Assembly: GCF_001885585.1 (NCBI RefSeq)
Contig: NZ_LSRP01000093.1
Coordinates: 1 to 50,591 of the forward strand
Length of the DNA: 50,591 nt
Source of the DNA: Pararhizobium antarcticum
Lineage (GTDB): Bacteria; Pseudomonadota; Alphaproteobacteria; Rhizobiales; Rhizobiaceae
Direction: 5' to 3'
Part shown: in pieces, positions 8,483 to 17,291 of the stretch
How positions within the stretch are numbered: the first letter of the stretch is position 1
Layout of the letters: every line of letters starts with the position of its first letter
Translations under genes and position numbers: made by a program
Notes under the pieces: model-generated
Told to the model about the DNA's origin: nothing
Seen by the model: only the letters and a program-made list of their open reading frames with translations
Databases searched by the model: none

Positions 8483-8492
8483 AGGAGCCGCC

Positions 8493-9812
8493 ATGCTGGA
8501 TGTTCTGAAAAATCGAACCTACCGGCATCTGTTCCTGGCGCAGGTGATCGCGCTGGTTGGAACCGGACTGGCAACCGTGGCTTTGGGCTTGCTTGCCTAT
8601 GAACTGGCCGGAGACCGGGCGGGCGCGGTGCTCGGAACGGCACTTGCCATCAAGATGATCGCCTATGTCGCAGTCGCGCCGATCGCAGGGGCTTTTGCGG
8701 ACGTGCTGCCGCGCCGGGCCATGCTGGTCAGCCTTGACCTCGTGCGCGCGCTCGTGGCGCTGTGCCTGCCCTTCGTCACGGATATCTGGCAGGTCTACGT
8801 CCTGATCTTCGTGCTTCAATCTGCCTCCGCCGCATTCACTCCAGCGTTTCAGGCGACGATCCCCGACGTCCTGCCGGACGAGAAGAACTATACCCGCGCC
8901 CTATCGCTTTCCAGACTGGCTTACGATCTAGAAAGCCTTGTCAGTCCGATGCTGGCGGCGGCCCTGCTGACAGTCATTTCCTTCCACTCGCTATTTGCCG
9001 GCACTGTTGCGGGGTTCCTCGTGTCTGCTGCTCTGGTGATGTCCGTGGCACTGCCCAGCCATCCGGTCAAACAACGCAGAAGCATCTATGACCGGACGAC
9101 CAGCGGGCTTCGCCTATATCTCGCGACACCTCGTCTGCGCGGCCTGCTGGCGCTCAGCATCACGGTTTCGGCTGGCGGCGCGATGGTCATCGTCAACACC
9201 GTCGTCTTCGTCCAGGTTGATCTTTCGCTGTCCCAAACCGATACCGCACTGGCACTGGCTGTCTTTGGGTGCGGCTCCATGCTGGCCGCTCTTTCGCTTC
9301 CCAAGCTTTTGGACAGGATCCCCGACCGGCCGGTGATGCTGTCCGGCGCGACCATCCTCATCGTCGGCCTGGTCCTGGCTGCCTTTGTCACCAGCTATGC
9401 CATGCTGCTGGCGGTCTGGCTGCTCATCGGGCTGGGCTACTCGATCATTCAGACACCGTCCGGCAGATTGCTGCGCCGGTCTGCCCATGCGGCGGATCGC
9501 CCTTCTTTATTCGCCGCCCATTTCGCATTGTCCCATGCCGCCTGGTTGCTGACATATCCGCTCGCCGGATGGCTCGGCGCAACCATCGGATTGTCCTTGA
9601 CGGCAATCGTCCTTTGCCTCCTGGCAGGTCTTGGCTTTATGGTCGCGATCTCCGTCTGGCGACACTCTGACGAAATGGAGATCGAACACAGCCATGACGA
9701 TCTGGCAGAGAACGATCCCCATCTGATGGAGGGACATCACCGGCTTGGACATCGCCACAGCCACGCCTTCATGATCGATCGCCTACATCCGGGCTGGCCG
9801 CGCGAGCACTGA
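8493..9812 (+). CDS. MFS transporter with His-rich C-terminal tail, probable Ni/Co exporter (NreB-like)
   Basis: Major facilitator of 439 aa with about 12 predicted helices, from the ATG at 8493 with GAAGGAG just upstream. The last 51 residues, after the final helix, carry 11 histidines (for example IEHSH, GHHRLGHRHSH), a cytosolic metal-binding tail like that of NreB-type nickel exporters. It lies 10 bp after the metal-sensor gene and shares its promoter. The likely job is efflux of nickel or cobalt when the repressor is metal-loaded. The earlier in-frame start at 8424 overlaps the repressor gene and is not used. Confidence 0.85.
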   Translation: MLDVLKNRTYRHLFLAQVIALVGTGLATVALGLLAYELAGDRAGAVLGTALAIKMIAYVAVAPIAGAFADVLPRRAMLVSLDLVRALVALCLPFVTDIWQVYVLIFVLQSASAAFTPAFQATIPDVLPDEKNYTRALSLSRLAYDLESLVSPMLAAALLTVISFHSLFAGTVAGFLVSAALVMSVALPSHPVKQRRSIYDRTTSGLRLYLATPRLRGLLALSITVSAGGAMVIVNTVVFVQVDLSLSQTDTALALAVFGCGSMLAALSLPKLLDRIPDRPVMLSGATILIVGLVLAAFVTSYAMLLAVWLLIGLGYSIIQTPSGRLLRRSAHAADRPSLFAAHFALSHAAWLLTYPLAGWLGATIGLSLTAIVLCLLAGLGFMVAISVWRHSDEMEIEHSHDDLAENDPHLMEGHHRLGHRHSHAFMIDRLHPGWPREH

Positions 9813-9895
9813 CTTTGCAGCCTATCGGCCTCGTCCCGGTTTCGTGGGAAAAATCGACAAGGCCGAAGGATGGTACCGGCACTTGGGAAGCAACA

Positions 9896-10681
9896 TCATG
9901 ACATGATCAAACCGCCGTCAACATTGATGGTCTGGCCTGTGATGTAGGCCGCGTCTTTCGAAGCGAGGAATGCGACGAGGGCGCCGACTTCGGCGGGCGT
10001 GCCGGCTCGGCCCATCGGGATGCCCTCCACCCATTCGGTCATCAGTTCGCCGGGACCATATTCTCCCAGCATCTGGCCCCAGACACGGTCGTTGTAATCC
10101 CACATTTCGGTGTGGATGATGCCGGGGCAGATTGCATTGACGGTGATGCCTTCGCGAGCCAGTTCCTTGGCGAGGCTTTGCGTCAGGCCGACGACGCCGA
10201 ACTTGGAGGCGGCGTAGTGGGGCGTGTAGATGAAGCCCTGGCGTGCCTGGCCGGAGGCGGTATTGACCAGGCGTCCTTTCGTGCCGCTGGCGCGAAAGCG
10301 GCGAATGGCCTCCTGGCAGCAGAGAAAGACGCCCTTGGTGTTGACGTCAAGATTGAGATCCCACTCCCGTTCGGTGAGGTTTTCGACCTTTGCGATGGTG
10401 ATCACGCCGGCGTTCTGGACGGACACCGAGAGAGGTCCAAGTTGGCCTTCAGCCTCGGCATAGGCTGCTTGCACGGCGTGAGCATCGGTGACGTCCAGGA
10501 CAAGGCCGACTACCCTGACACCGGTTTCCTCCCCCAGTGCCGCCGCAACCTCGGGCGTGTCCTTGTCGATCGCGGCGATCGCTACATTCGCGCCTTCTTC
10601 GGCAAAACGCCTGGCGATCCCGCGCCCGATGCCTTTGTTCCCACCCGTCACGAACACGGACTGATCTGCAAAACGTCTCAT
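9896..10681 (-). CDS. Short-chain dehydrogenase/reductase of the sugar/polyol cluster
   Basis: Classical SDR of 261 aa. The cofactor loop is TGGNKGIG at residues 12-19, with NAG at 90-92, catalytic Ser143, Tyr156 and Lys160 (YAASK) and the C-terminal ITGQTINVDGG. It is probably NAD(H)-linked and oxidises a hydroxyl of a polyol or sugar. It is the last gene of the leftward set, 51 bp after the SorC-type regulator. The gap 9813-9895 to the convergent MFS gene shows nothing clear. Together with the second SDR at 18798-19586 it gives this cluster two dehydrogenation steps. Confidence 0.9.
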   Translation of the reverse strand: MRRFADQSVFVTGGNKGIGRGIARRFAEEGANVAIAAIDKDTPEVAAALGEETGVRVVGLVLDVTDAHAVQAAYAEAEGQLGPLSVSVQNAGVITIAKVENLTEREWDLNLDVNTKGVFLCCQEAIRRFRASGTKGRLVNTASGQARQGFIYTPHYAASKFGVVGLTQSLAKELAREGITVNAICPGIIHTEMWDYNDRVWGQMLGEYGPGELMTEWVEGIPMGRAGTPAEVGALVAFLASKDAAYITGQTINVDGGLIMS

Positions 10682-10732
10682 GGTATATACTCCCTGCTAC
10701 GCAGCCGATCAGCCGGTCCGCCTCAAGAGAGA

Positions 10733-11683
10733 TCAGGCCGTCAATCTGGCTGCTGTGAACTTGTCTGTGACGAACACATCGATGATGCCAAGTTTCAGGG
10801 CACCGGCGATCGCCTGTGTCTTTGATTCCCCCCCCGCCAGCGCCATGACGCGGTCGGCACTTCTGAGGTCTTCGAGCGAGATGCCAATGACCCGCTCATT
10901 AAGCGGTGTCTCCACAGGTTTTCCGTCCTTGTCGTAGAAACGATAGGAAATCTCACCCACCGCGCCCGCTTCATGCAGCATGGCCATTTCCTGGCGGGAA
11001 AAGACATTGCCGGAGCGCGCCAGCAACTCCGATGGCTCGACCGCGCCGATCCCGATAATCGCAAGGCTCAGTCGGCCGAACAGATCCATGGTTCCGCGCA
11101 CGACCGGATCGGCCAGCATCACGAGTTTCGCTTCGCGCGACGAGGTGATGCCCTGCACGAGAAGCAACCGAGGTTCGCCTCCGGTCAGTTTGGCAAGGCG
11201 CGCGGTCAGTTGCGTGGCATGGGCCTGGACGGACGCTTCGCCCATGCCGCCGAGAATCTGCACTATATATTTGGCCTTGCCGGTCTTGAACGGATGGATG
11301 TTGTCGACCATCCGCAAGAGGGTCTGGCTCCAGCTTGAGACGCCGATGATCTCGTCCTGCTGAAGCGTGACTTCGAGAAAATGCGCCGCCGCCTCGCCGA
11401 TCCGGGCCATGATCGCGCCATCCCGGTCCTCGGAACAGTCGATTACAATCGCTTCGGTCAAGGCGTAGCGCTCGCGCAGCGCGGTTTCCAGATCTGCAAA
11501 GGTCCCCGGCGGCGGAATGACGGTCGTACGAATGATGCCCTCCACCTCGGCGCGCTTCAGCATCCGCGACACGGTTGACTGGGACATGTGCATCGTGGCT
11601 GCGATCTCTGCCTGGCGCTTGCCTTCGACATGATACATCTGCGCAATACGGGCAATCAGTCGAAGCTCGTTGAGGCGTGACAT
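10733..11683 (-). CDS. SorC/DeoR-type sugar-binding transcriptional regulator
   Basis: Regulator of 316 aa. A helix-turn-helix lies at about residues 5-50 (EGKRQAEIAATMHMSQSTVS), followed by a large sugar-phosphate-binding domain of the SorC family (GVSSWSQTLLRMV, then VVRGTMDLFGRLSLAIIGIGA). Members usually sense a phosphorylated pathway intermediate; EryD of the erythritol operon is one example. The gene lies 21 bp after the FGGY kinase in the same transcript. GGAGGG precedes the ATG. Its target is probably the divergent region 15041-15196, where an inverted repeat is seen. Confidence 0.9.
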   Translation of the reverse strand: MSRLNELRLIARIAQMYHVEGKRQAEIAATMHMSQSTVSRMLKRAEVEGIIRTTVIPPPGTFADLETALRERYALTEAIVIDCSEDRDGAIMARIGEAAAHFLEVTLQQDEIIGVSSWSQTLLRMVDNIHPFKTGKAKYIVQILGGMGEASVQAHATQLTARLAKLTGGEPRLLLVQGITSSREAKLVMLADPVVRGTMDLFGRLSLAIIGIGAVEPSELLARSGNVFSRQEMAMLHEAGAVGEISYRFYDKDGKPVETPLNERVIGISLEDLRSADRVMALAGGESKTQAIAGALKLGIIDVFVTDKFTAARLTA

Positions 11684-11704
11684 GGTCCCTCCGGATATGA
11701 ATTT

Positions 11705-13174
11705 TTATTCACCCATAGTCGAAGTCGTGGGAAGGGTCGAGCGGAAGATTGCGTCCTGCCAGACCTCGAGACGCGCCCCTGCGTCGGTTGGCCTTGGAGG
11801 CACCGCGGTCCTGGCGCGCGGAAGGGCTGCGATGGCCACAAGATCGGGCCAGACCCCAAGGCACAGGCCGGCAAGATAGGCGGCGCCAAGCGCCGACGCT
11901 TCCGGTGCGTCGCACTGGAAGATTTCATGGCCGAGCGTATCGGCCACGCATTGCATGAGAAACGTGTTCTGGCTTGGTCCGCCGTCGGCGTAAAGGCGGC
12001 CAAGCGGTGTGGGCGACTGTGCCGACATCGCCTTGAAGACATCATGAACCTGGAATGCCATGGAATCCGTCACGGCACGGGCCATCTGGGCGCGTGTGGT
12101 GTTGAAGGTGATCCCGGAGAAAAGCGCGCGCGCATCGGCGTGCCAGTGCGGTGCGCCCAGGCCGACAAAGGCCGGAACGAAACCGGGTCCGGCAGGGCCG
12201 GCGGTTGCTGCCAGGTCGACAAGCGCCTGGACATCCGGCAGGCCCAAAATCTCGACCATCCATGGCAAGGCCGCTGCCGAAACAAGAATATTGCCCTCGA
12301 ATGCATAGGTCGGCTTGCCATCAATTGACCAGGCGATCGTTGTCGTGATGCCAAGTTCGGGTGCGATGAAGCGGGGCAGGGTCGTCATGATCGACGAGCC
12401 GGTGCCAAACGTCACTTTCCCGTCACCCGGATTGAAGGCGCCATGGCCGAACAAGGCGGCGTGACTGTCTCCGACTGCCGCAGCGATCGGGGTGCCATCG
12501 GCAAGCCCTAGAACATTGCGCGTCACGCCGAACAGGGCAGCGCTGTCGCAAACCTTTGGCAATGCCGACTTTGGCACGCCAAACAGATCGCAGAGCGCGT
12601 CGCTCCAGGTTTGGCGGTTGAGATCGTAGAGCTGGCTGCGTGCCGCATTCGATGCGTCGCAGGCATGGACGGCGCCATCCGTCAGGCAATGGATCAGCCA
12701 GGAATCAATCGTTCCGAGACGAACGGGTCGGCCTGCAGGTGCACGATCCAGCAGCCATTTCATCTTCGGGGCCGGGAACATCGGGTCGATCGGCAGACCC
12801 GTGAGGCCCAGAACCATGGGGGAATGACCGGCAGCATTGAGTTCGGCGCAGACCGGCGCGGTCCGGCGGCATTGCCAGCTGATCACGGGACCGAGCGATT
12901 TGCCCGTTTCGGCGTCCCAAATCGTCACGGATTCCCGCTGGTTCGAGATTGCTATTCCAAGGATTTCGACGGTAGGCGCTTGCGACAAGCAGGCCGACAT
13001 CGCCTCCTGGACGGAAGCCCAGATGCGTTCCGGGCTTTGTTCCACCCAGCCCGGCTGCGGAAGGGCAAGCCCGACGGGAGAGGCGCCGCGCGACAGGATC
13101 TCGCCTGTGGTCGAGACAAGCACCGCCTTCGAATTTGTTGTGCCCTGGTCGATGGCAAGAATTGCGGTCGTCAT
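11705..13174 (-). CDS. FGGY-family carbohydrate kinase
   Basis: Sugar kinase of 489 aa with the actin-like ATPase fold. The N-terminal AILAIDQGTTNSKA phosphate loop and the C-terminal YADGGPSQNTFLMQ segment are typical. The family includes glycerol kinase, xylulokinase, erythritol kinase and apulose kinase, and the N-terminus does not separate these. The frame extends to 13276 inside the transketolase gene, but the ATG at 13174 has GGAG six bases upstream and starts at the family boundary. With the split transketolase immediately upstream, the simplest reading is that it phosphorylates a ketose and hands the product to the transketolase. Confidence 0.9.
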   Translation of the reverse strand: MTTAILAIDQGTTNSKAVLVSTTGEILSRGASPVGLALPQPGWVEQSPERIWASVQEAMSACLSQAPTVEILGIAISNQRESVTIWDAETGKSLGPVISWQCRRTAPVCAELNAAGHSPMVLGLTGLPIDPMFPAPKMKWLLDRAPAGRPVRLGTIDSWLIHCLTDGAVHACDASNAARSQLYDLNRQTWSDALCDLFGVPKSALPKVCDSAALFGVTRNVLGLADGTPIAAAVGDSHAALFGHGAFNPGDGKVTFGTGSSIMTTLPRFIAPELGITTTIAWSIDGKPTYAFEGNILVSAAALPWMVEILGLPDVQALVDLAATAGPAGPGFVPAFVGLGAPHWHADARALFSGITFNTTRAQMARAVTDSMAFQVHDVFKAMSAQSPTPLGRLYADGGPSQNTFLMQCVADTLGHEIFQCDAPEASALGAAYLAGLCLGVWPDLVAIAALPRARTAVPPRPTDAGARLEVWQDAIFRSTLPTTSTMGE

Positions 13175-13250
13175 GCTGGCTCCGGCAAGCTGGGATGCGG
13201 CCGCCGCAGGGATCGGCCGTATCCGGTTGTTGTTATCAGCGCGAACGATC

Positions 13251-14222
13251 TCAGTTGCGAGCGCTTTTTCGGGCAATCAAGGCCTTGGCCGCCGACGCGA
13301 TGCCATCCGGTGACATGCCGAACTCGTCGAGCAGGGCTTCCGCCGATCCGGTCGGTGCAAAGATCCCGGGCACGCCGAGGATTTTCATCGGTACCGGCGC
13401 CTCTGCGACGACGACTTCTGCGATGGCAGAACCAAGGCCGCCAAACGTCGAGTGCTCTTCTGCGGTCAGAATGGCACCGGTGTCACCGGCTGCCGCGATG
13501 ATGGCCTCCACGTCCATAGGGCGCACGGTCGCCATGTTCAGGACGCGGACCTCAATGCCCTCTGCCGCCAGCAGGTCGGCTGCTTTCATCACGCGATGGC
13601 TCAGGGTGCCGTTGGCAATCAGCGTCAGCGCATCGCCATCGCGCAGCAAATTGGCCTTTCCGAGCTCGAACTTGTGGCCAGGGGGGAGAAGATCCGGAAC
13701 CCCCACGCGGGATAGGCGCAGGAAGACCGGCCCGTCATACTGCGCGGCCCATTCCACGGCTGCGGCTGTTTCGATTGAATCGCAGGGTGCAATGACCGGA
13801 AGGTTCGGCAACACACGCATCCAGGCGAAATCTTCGATGGAGTGGTGTGTAGGGCCCAGTTCCCCATAGGCCATGCCCGAGGAGATGCCGATCAGTTTCA
13901 CATTGGCATTCGAATAGGCGATGTCGGCCTTGACCTGTTCCAGCGATCTGCCCGTGAGGAAGCAGGAGGCGGCACAGACGAAGGGCAGGAGCCCGCCATT
14001 GGCAAGACCGGCGCTGACGCCGACCATGTTCTGTTCGGCAATGCCAACATTGACCAGTCGTTCCGGCCACTTGGCCTTGAAGCCACCAAGCTTGGAGGAC
14101 CCGACGGAATCGTTGCAAACAGCGACGATCTTTGAATTGTCCGCCGCCAGTCTTTCCAGCACGGACACAAAGGCGTCGCGGCAATCGTGAAGTTTGGGAG
14201 AAGTCGTTACGGCGTTCATCAT
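13251..14222 (-). CDS. Transketolase C-terminal subunit
   Basis: Protein of 323 aa covering the pyrimidine-binding and C-terminal domains of transketolase. The catalytic glutamate that activates thiamine diphosphate lies in VGIAEQNM, and the following GLANGGLLPFVCAASCF segment is typical. It works only with the N-terminal subunit encoded just upstream; the genes overlap by four bases (ATGA). Split transketolases are known both as general enzymes and as substrate-specific ones such as apulose-4-phosphate transketolase AptA/AptB. A second possible start lies at 14219. Confidence 0.92.
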   Translation of the reverse strand: MMNAVTTSPKLHDCRDAFVSVLERLAADNSKIVAVCNDSVGSSKLGGFKAKWPERLVNVGIAEQNMVGVSAGLANGGLLPFVCAASCFLTGRSLEQVKADIAYSNANVKLIGISSGMAYGELGPTHHSIEDFAWMRVLPNLPVIAPCDSIETAAAVEWAAQYDGPVFLRLSRVGVPDLLPPGHKFELGKANLLRDGDALTLIANGTLSHRVMKAADLLAAEGIEVRVLNMATVRPMDVEAIIAAAGDTGAILTAEEHSTFGGLGSAIAEVVVAEAPVPMKILGVPGIFAPTGSAEALLDEFGMSPDGIASAAKALIARKSARN

Positions 14223-15028
14223 AGCACCTCCGAAAGCTCGGCTACGGCAATTTTATACTGTTCGGCGTTCGGGACCTTGTGGTGCCAGTCAACCGTGTCC
14301 TGCATGAAGGAAATCCCATGCCCCTTGTTGGTATGGGCAACGATGCAGTGCGGGCGCGTCGTGCGATGCTGGAGGGCCGGCACGATCTCGTTCATGGCGT
14401 TGCCGTCGATTTCCGTAACCTCCCAGCCGAAAGCTTCCAGCTTGGAGGGGAAGGGGGCCAAATTGTTGGTGTCCTTCAGGGAGGCTCCCTGCTGGAAGCG
14501 ATTGTGGTCGATGATCAGGGTCAGGTTGTCGAGGTTGAACTGGGCTGCGGATGAAATCGCTTCCCAGTTCGAGCCCTCCTGCATTTCGCCATCGCCGGTC
14601 AGCACGTAGGTGTGATAGCCGGAGCCCGTCAGCTTGGCGGCCTTGGCCATGCCGACTGCGACTGGAAGCCCGTGGCCCAGCGGACCGGTATTTGTCTCTA
14701 CGCCCGGCACCTTGTTGCAGTTCGGATGTCCGTTGAGCCTGGAGTGCGGCTTCAGGAAGGTTGAAATTTCCTCTTCCGGCAGGAAACCGCGCTTGGCGAG
14801 CGTGACGTAGAGCGCCAGTGCGACATGGCCCTTCGATAGGACAAAACGATCGCGATCGGGGTGCTTCGGCTGCTCAGGCCAGACGCGCAGGACTTGGAAA
14901 TAGAGCGCAGTCAGAATGTCGATGGCCGACATTTCGCCGCCGATATGACCGGCCCCTGCTTCGTAAACCGCTTGAAGATCGCGAAGACGTATCTGTCGAG
15001 CGATGCCGTCGAGATCATTCGGCTGCAT
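14219..15028 (-). CDS. Transketolase N-terminal subunit
   Basis: Protein of 269 aa matching the thiamine diphosphate and Mg-binding half of transketolase. The motif GDGEMQEG with a following LIIDHNRFQQG holds the cofactor. SKGHVALALY, NTGPLGHGLPVAVG and NKGHGISFM are further family segments. It is the first gene of the leftward operon, starting from the divergent promoter shared with the ABC importer. Dedicated placement with a kinase and SDRs suggests a pathway-specific ketol transfer rather than the housekeeping pentose phosphate step. Confidence 0.92.
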   Translation of the reverse strand: MQPNDLDGIARQIRLRDLQAVYEAGAGHIGGEMSAIDILTALYFQVLRVWPEQPKHPDRDRFVLSKGHVALALYVTLAKRGFLPEEEISTFLKPHSRLNGHPNCNKVPGVETNTGPLGHGLPVAVGMAKAAKLTGSGYHTYVLTGDGEMQEGSNWEAISSAAQFNLDNLTLIIDHNRFQQGASLKDTNNLAPFPSKLEAFGWEVTEIDGNAMNEIVPALQHRTTRPHCIVAHTNKGHGISFMQDTVDWHHKVPNAEQYKIAVAELSEVL

Positions 15029-15040
15029 GAAACCCTCCTA

Positions 15041-15196
15041 CTGAATAAATATGCTTGTGGTGATATAATTGCATTTAGGCTTCTCGTGTCAAGGCGGCAG
15101 ACAGAAATTATTCGGTAAAGCCTTGATCGATGGGGAGTTGACAGGGTCAGTTTTGATCGGATATGAATTTCCACACAAGCATGCATATTTATTCTG
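15041..15196. promoter_or_regulatory. Divergent promoter with a pair of inverted AT-rich sites, putative SorC operator
   Basis: GAATAAATATGCTTGTG at 15043-15059 recurs in inverted orientation at 15173-15195, where four extra bases (a second ATGC) interrupt the match. The two copies lie near the outer edges of the gap between the transketolase and permease genes, about 115 bp apart. The spacing would allow looping or control of each promoter separately. The SorC-type regulator is the obvious candidate to bind them. Confidence 0.5.
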
Positions 15197-15238
15197 CACC
15201 GCAGTCCAGTGTACGGTGCATGGAGTTGGGAGGGCTGG

Positions 15239-16213
15239 ATGATCACGTCCGTAAAAGAAGAGAACCGAAATGCAGGGTCCGGTCTGCTTTCTGTATTCAA
15301 AGGTGCGACGGGTCCTTTGATCGGGCTTATCATCCTCTGCATCTTCCTCTCCTTTGCGACCGACCGTTTCATGTCTGCTCGCAATCTTCTCAACATCCTC
15401 GACCAGATCACCGTGCTGGGCATCATGGCCGTTGGTATGACCATGGTGATCCTGATTGGTGGCATCGATCTTGCTGTGGGATCGGTGATGGCCCTGACCA
15501 TGATGGTGATGGGCTATCTCGCCAACCAGATCGGGCTTCCCCTCGGGATGGGGATCCTATTGGCGCTGGCAGTGGCCGGCGTTACCGGAGCCATTGCGGG
15601 TCTGCTGATTACCGTGCTCGGGGTGCCGGCCTTCATCGCGACGCTTGCCATGATGTCGGTCGCGCGCGGCCTTGCCAACATGATCACCGACGGCCAGCAG
15701 ATCGTCGGTTTCCCACCCTGGTTTAGCCTGCTTTCCTATACGCGCTTTGGTGGATTCCTGACCTTGACCGTGGCCATCATGCTGATCGTCTTTGTGCTCG
15801 GCTGGCTCTACCTCCGCTACACATCCGGCGGGCGATCGCTCTATGCCATCGGCGGCAATCAGGAAGTCGCGCGTCTCGCCGGCATCAACGTCAATCTCTA
15901 CACCGTCGGGGTATATGTCGTGTCCGGCCTGCTGGCCGGTCTTGCCGGTGTGGTTCTGGCGATGCGGCTCGACTCGGTGCAGCCCACGGCGGGCGTCTCC
16001 TACGAACTTGACACGATTGCAGCTGTCGTCATCGGCGGCACCAGCCTGAGCGGCGGCAAGGGCGGCATTCTCGGCACCATCATCGGCGTCCTAATCATCG
16101 GCGTGCTGCGCAACGGCCTCAACCTTCTCGGTGTTTCACCCTTTACGCAGGCGGTCGTTATCGGCGTGGTCATTGCCCTTGCCGTTGCGGCGGAGGGCTT
16201 CAAGCGAAAGTAA
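15239..16213 (+). CDS. Ribose-type ABC transporter permease (RbsC family)
   Basis: Inner-membrane permease of 324 aa with many hydrophobic helices and the RbsC-family segments GGIDLAVGSVMAL and GGTSLSGGKGG, the latter near the C-terminus. The ATG at 15239 follows GGGAGGG; an upstream in-frame start at 15209 lies in the operator region. It is the first gene of the rightward operon (permease, binding protein, ATPase, SDR). The importer probably takes up a pentose, tetrose, branched sugar or polyol. Confidence 0.92.
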   Translation: MITSVKEENRNAGSGLLSVFKGATGPLIGLIILCIFLSFATDRFMSARNLLNILDQITVLGIMAVGMTMVILIGGIDLAVGSVMALTMMVMGYLANQIGLPLGMGILLALAVAGVTGAIAGLLITVLGVPAFIATLAMMSVARGLANMITDGQQIVGFPPWFSLLSYTRFGGFLTLTVAIMLIVFVLGWLYLRYTSGGRSLYAIGGNQEVARLAGINVNLYTVGVYVVSGLLAGLAGVVLAMRLDSVQPTAGVSYELDTIAAVVIGGTSLSGGKGGILGTIIGVLIIGVLRNGLNLLGVSPFTQAVVIGVVIALAVAAEGFKRK

Positions 16214-16215
16214 AA

Positions 16216-16232
16216 TTTGGCGTTGCGCCAAA
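16216..16232 (+). other. Intercistronic stem-loop between permease and binding protein genes
   Basis: TTTGGCG and CGCCAAA form a perfect 7-bp stem around TTG, directly after the permease stop. Such hairpins commonly set unequal levels of permease and binding protein from one transcript. The rest of 16233-16320 shows no gene. Confidence 0.5.
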
Positions 16233-16334
16233 CTCTGGTGGCCCTGCCGCCAGTTCACCGCCGGGCGAGACGCCAGGCAAAACTTCGGCCCTGCGGTGGT
16301 AGCAGGTGCCCGAATACAACGGAGGAGATCTACC

Positions 16335-17270
16335 ATGAAATTCAAGACAGTAATTCTGGCGGCCGCAGCATTGGCGACAACCGCCCTCTATCCCTTCGGC
16401 GCCTCGGCGGCGGACGTAAAGAAGATTGGCCTTGCGGTTTCCAACCTGCAGGCGGACTATTTCAACCAGATCAAGATCGGTGTCGAAGCCTATGCCAAGG
16501 AGAAGGGCATCGAGGTCATCACCGTGGATGCCAAGAACGATAGCGCCACGCAGGTCAGCCAGGTTCAGGACCTTCTGACCCAGGGTATCGACGCCTTCAT
16601 CTATATCCCGGCCGGTGCTGCCGCTGCTGCCGTTCCGACCCGTCTTGCAAAGGAAGCAGGCATTCCAGTCGTCAACGTCGACCGGAATGCTGACGGCGCT
16701 CCGGGTGACACGTTCATCGCCACGGACAACGCGACGTCTGCTTACGAAGTCTGCAAGCACATCATCGGGCTCGCCGGCGGCAAGGGCAAGATGCTGATGA
16801 TTCATGGACAGAAGGGTACCACACCGGAAGTGGAGCGTACCAAGGGCTGCATGCAGGCGATCGGCGAAAATGCCGGCGTCGAGCTGGTTGCCGAACAGTG
16901 GAGCGAGCAGTGGTCGCAGGCTGAAGGCCTGAATATCGGCCAGAACCTGCTGCAGGCCCATCCGGATGTTTCGCTGATCTTCGCACAGGCTGATGGTCTG
17001 GCGCTGGGTGCCGCCCAGGCGGTCAAGGTGTCCGGTGTGTCGCAGCGCGTCTATGTCGGCGGTTTCGACGGCGACACAACGGCCCTGCCAATCCTCGCAA
17101 CAGGTGGCTTCGACGCAACCGCAACCCAGCAGGTGCGCGGCATCGGTCGTCTGGCAGTTGACAGTGCCATCAAGCTGGCTGCCGGCGAAAAGCTTCCGGC
17201 CGAGCAACTGCTCCCGGGGTTCCTGACGACGCCGGAAAATGCCGCCGAATACGTCGCCGAGCATCCCTGA
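16335..17270 (+). CDS. Ribose-type ABC transporter substrate-binding protein
   Basis: Periplasmic protein of 311 aa from the ATG at 16335, preceded by GGAGGAG. A signal peptide occupies about residues 1-26 (ending near GASAADVK). The mature part is a Peripla_BP_4 (LacI-like) sugar-binding fold: KKIGLAVSNLQADYFNQIK, DAFIYIPAGAAAAAVP, VVNVDRNADG and YVGGFDGDTTALPIL. Asp and Arg in the VDRN segment and Asp in the GGFDGD segment usually contact the sugar hydroxyls. The ligand is not known; sugar alcohols and branched pentoses are plausible. Confidence 0.92.
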   Translation: MKFKTVILAAAALATTALYPFGASAADVKKIGLAVSNLQADYFNQIKIGVEAYAKEKGIEVITVDAKNDSATQVSQVQDLLTQGIDAFIYIPAGAAAAAVPTRLAKEAGIPVVNVDRNADGAPGDTFIATDNATSAYEVCKHIIGLAGGKGKMLMIHGQKGTTPEVERTKGCMQAIGENAGVELVAEQWSEQWSQAEGLNIGQNLLQAHPDVSLIFAQADGLALGAAQAVKVSGVSQRVYVGGFDGDTTALPILATGGFDATATQQVRGIGRLAVDSAIKLAAGEKLPAEQLLPGFLTTPENAAEYVAEHP

Positions 17271-17291
17271 TCCAGATCGGAAGACAGTGCC

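Noticed and set aside
11692..15170. The 13-bp word CGGATATGAATTT found before the SorC gene (11692-11704) and in the divergent promoter (15158-15170)
   Set aside because: The first copy overlaps the ribosome site of the regulator gene, and 13-bp matches are expected by chance in a window of this size.
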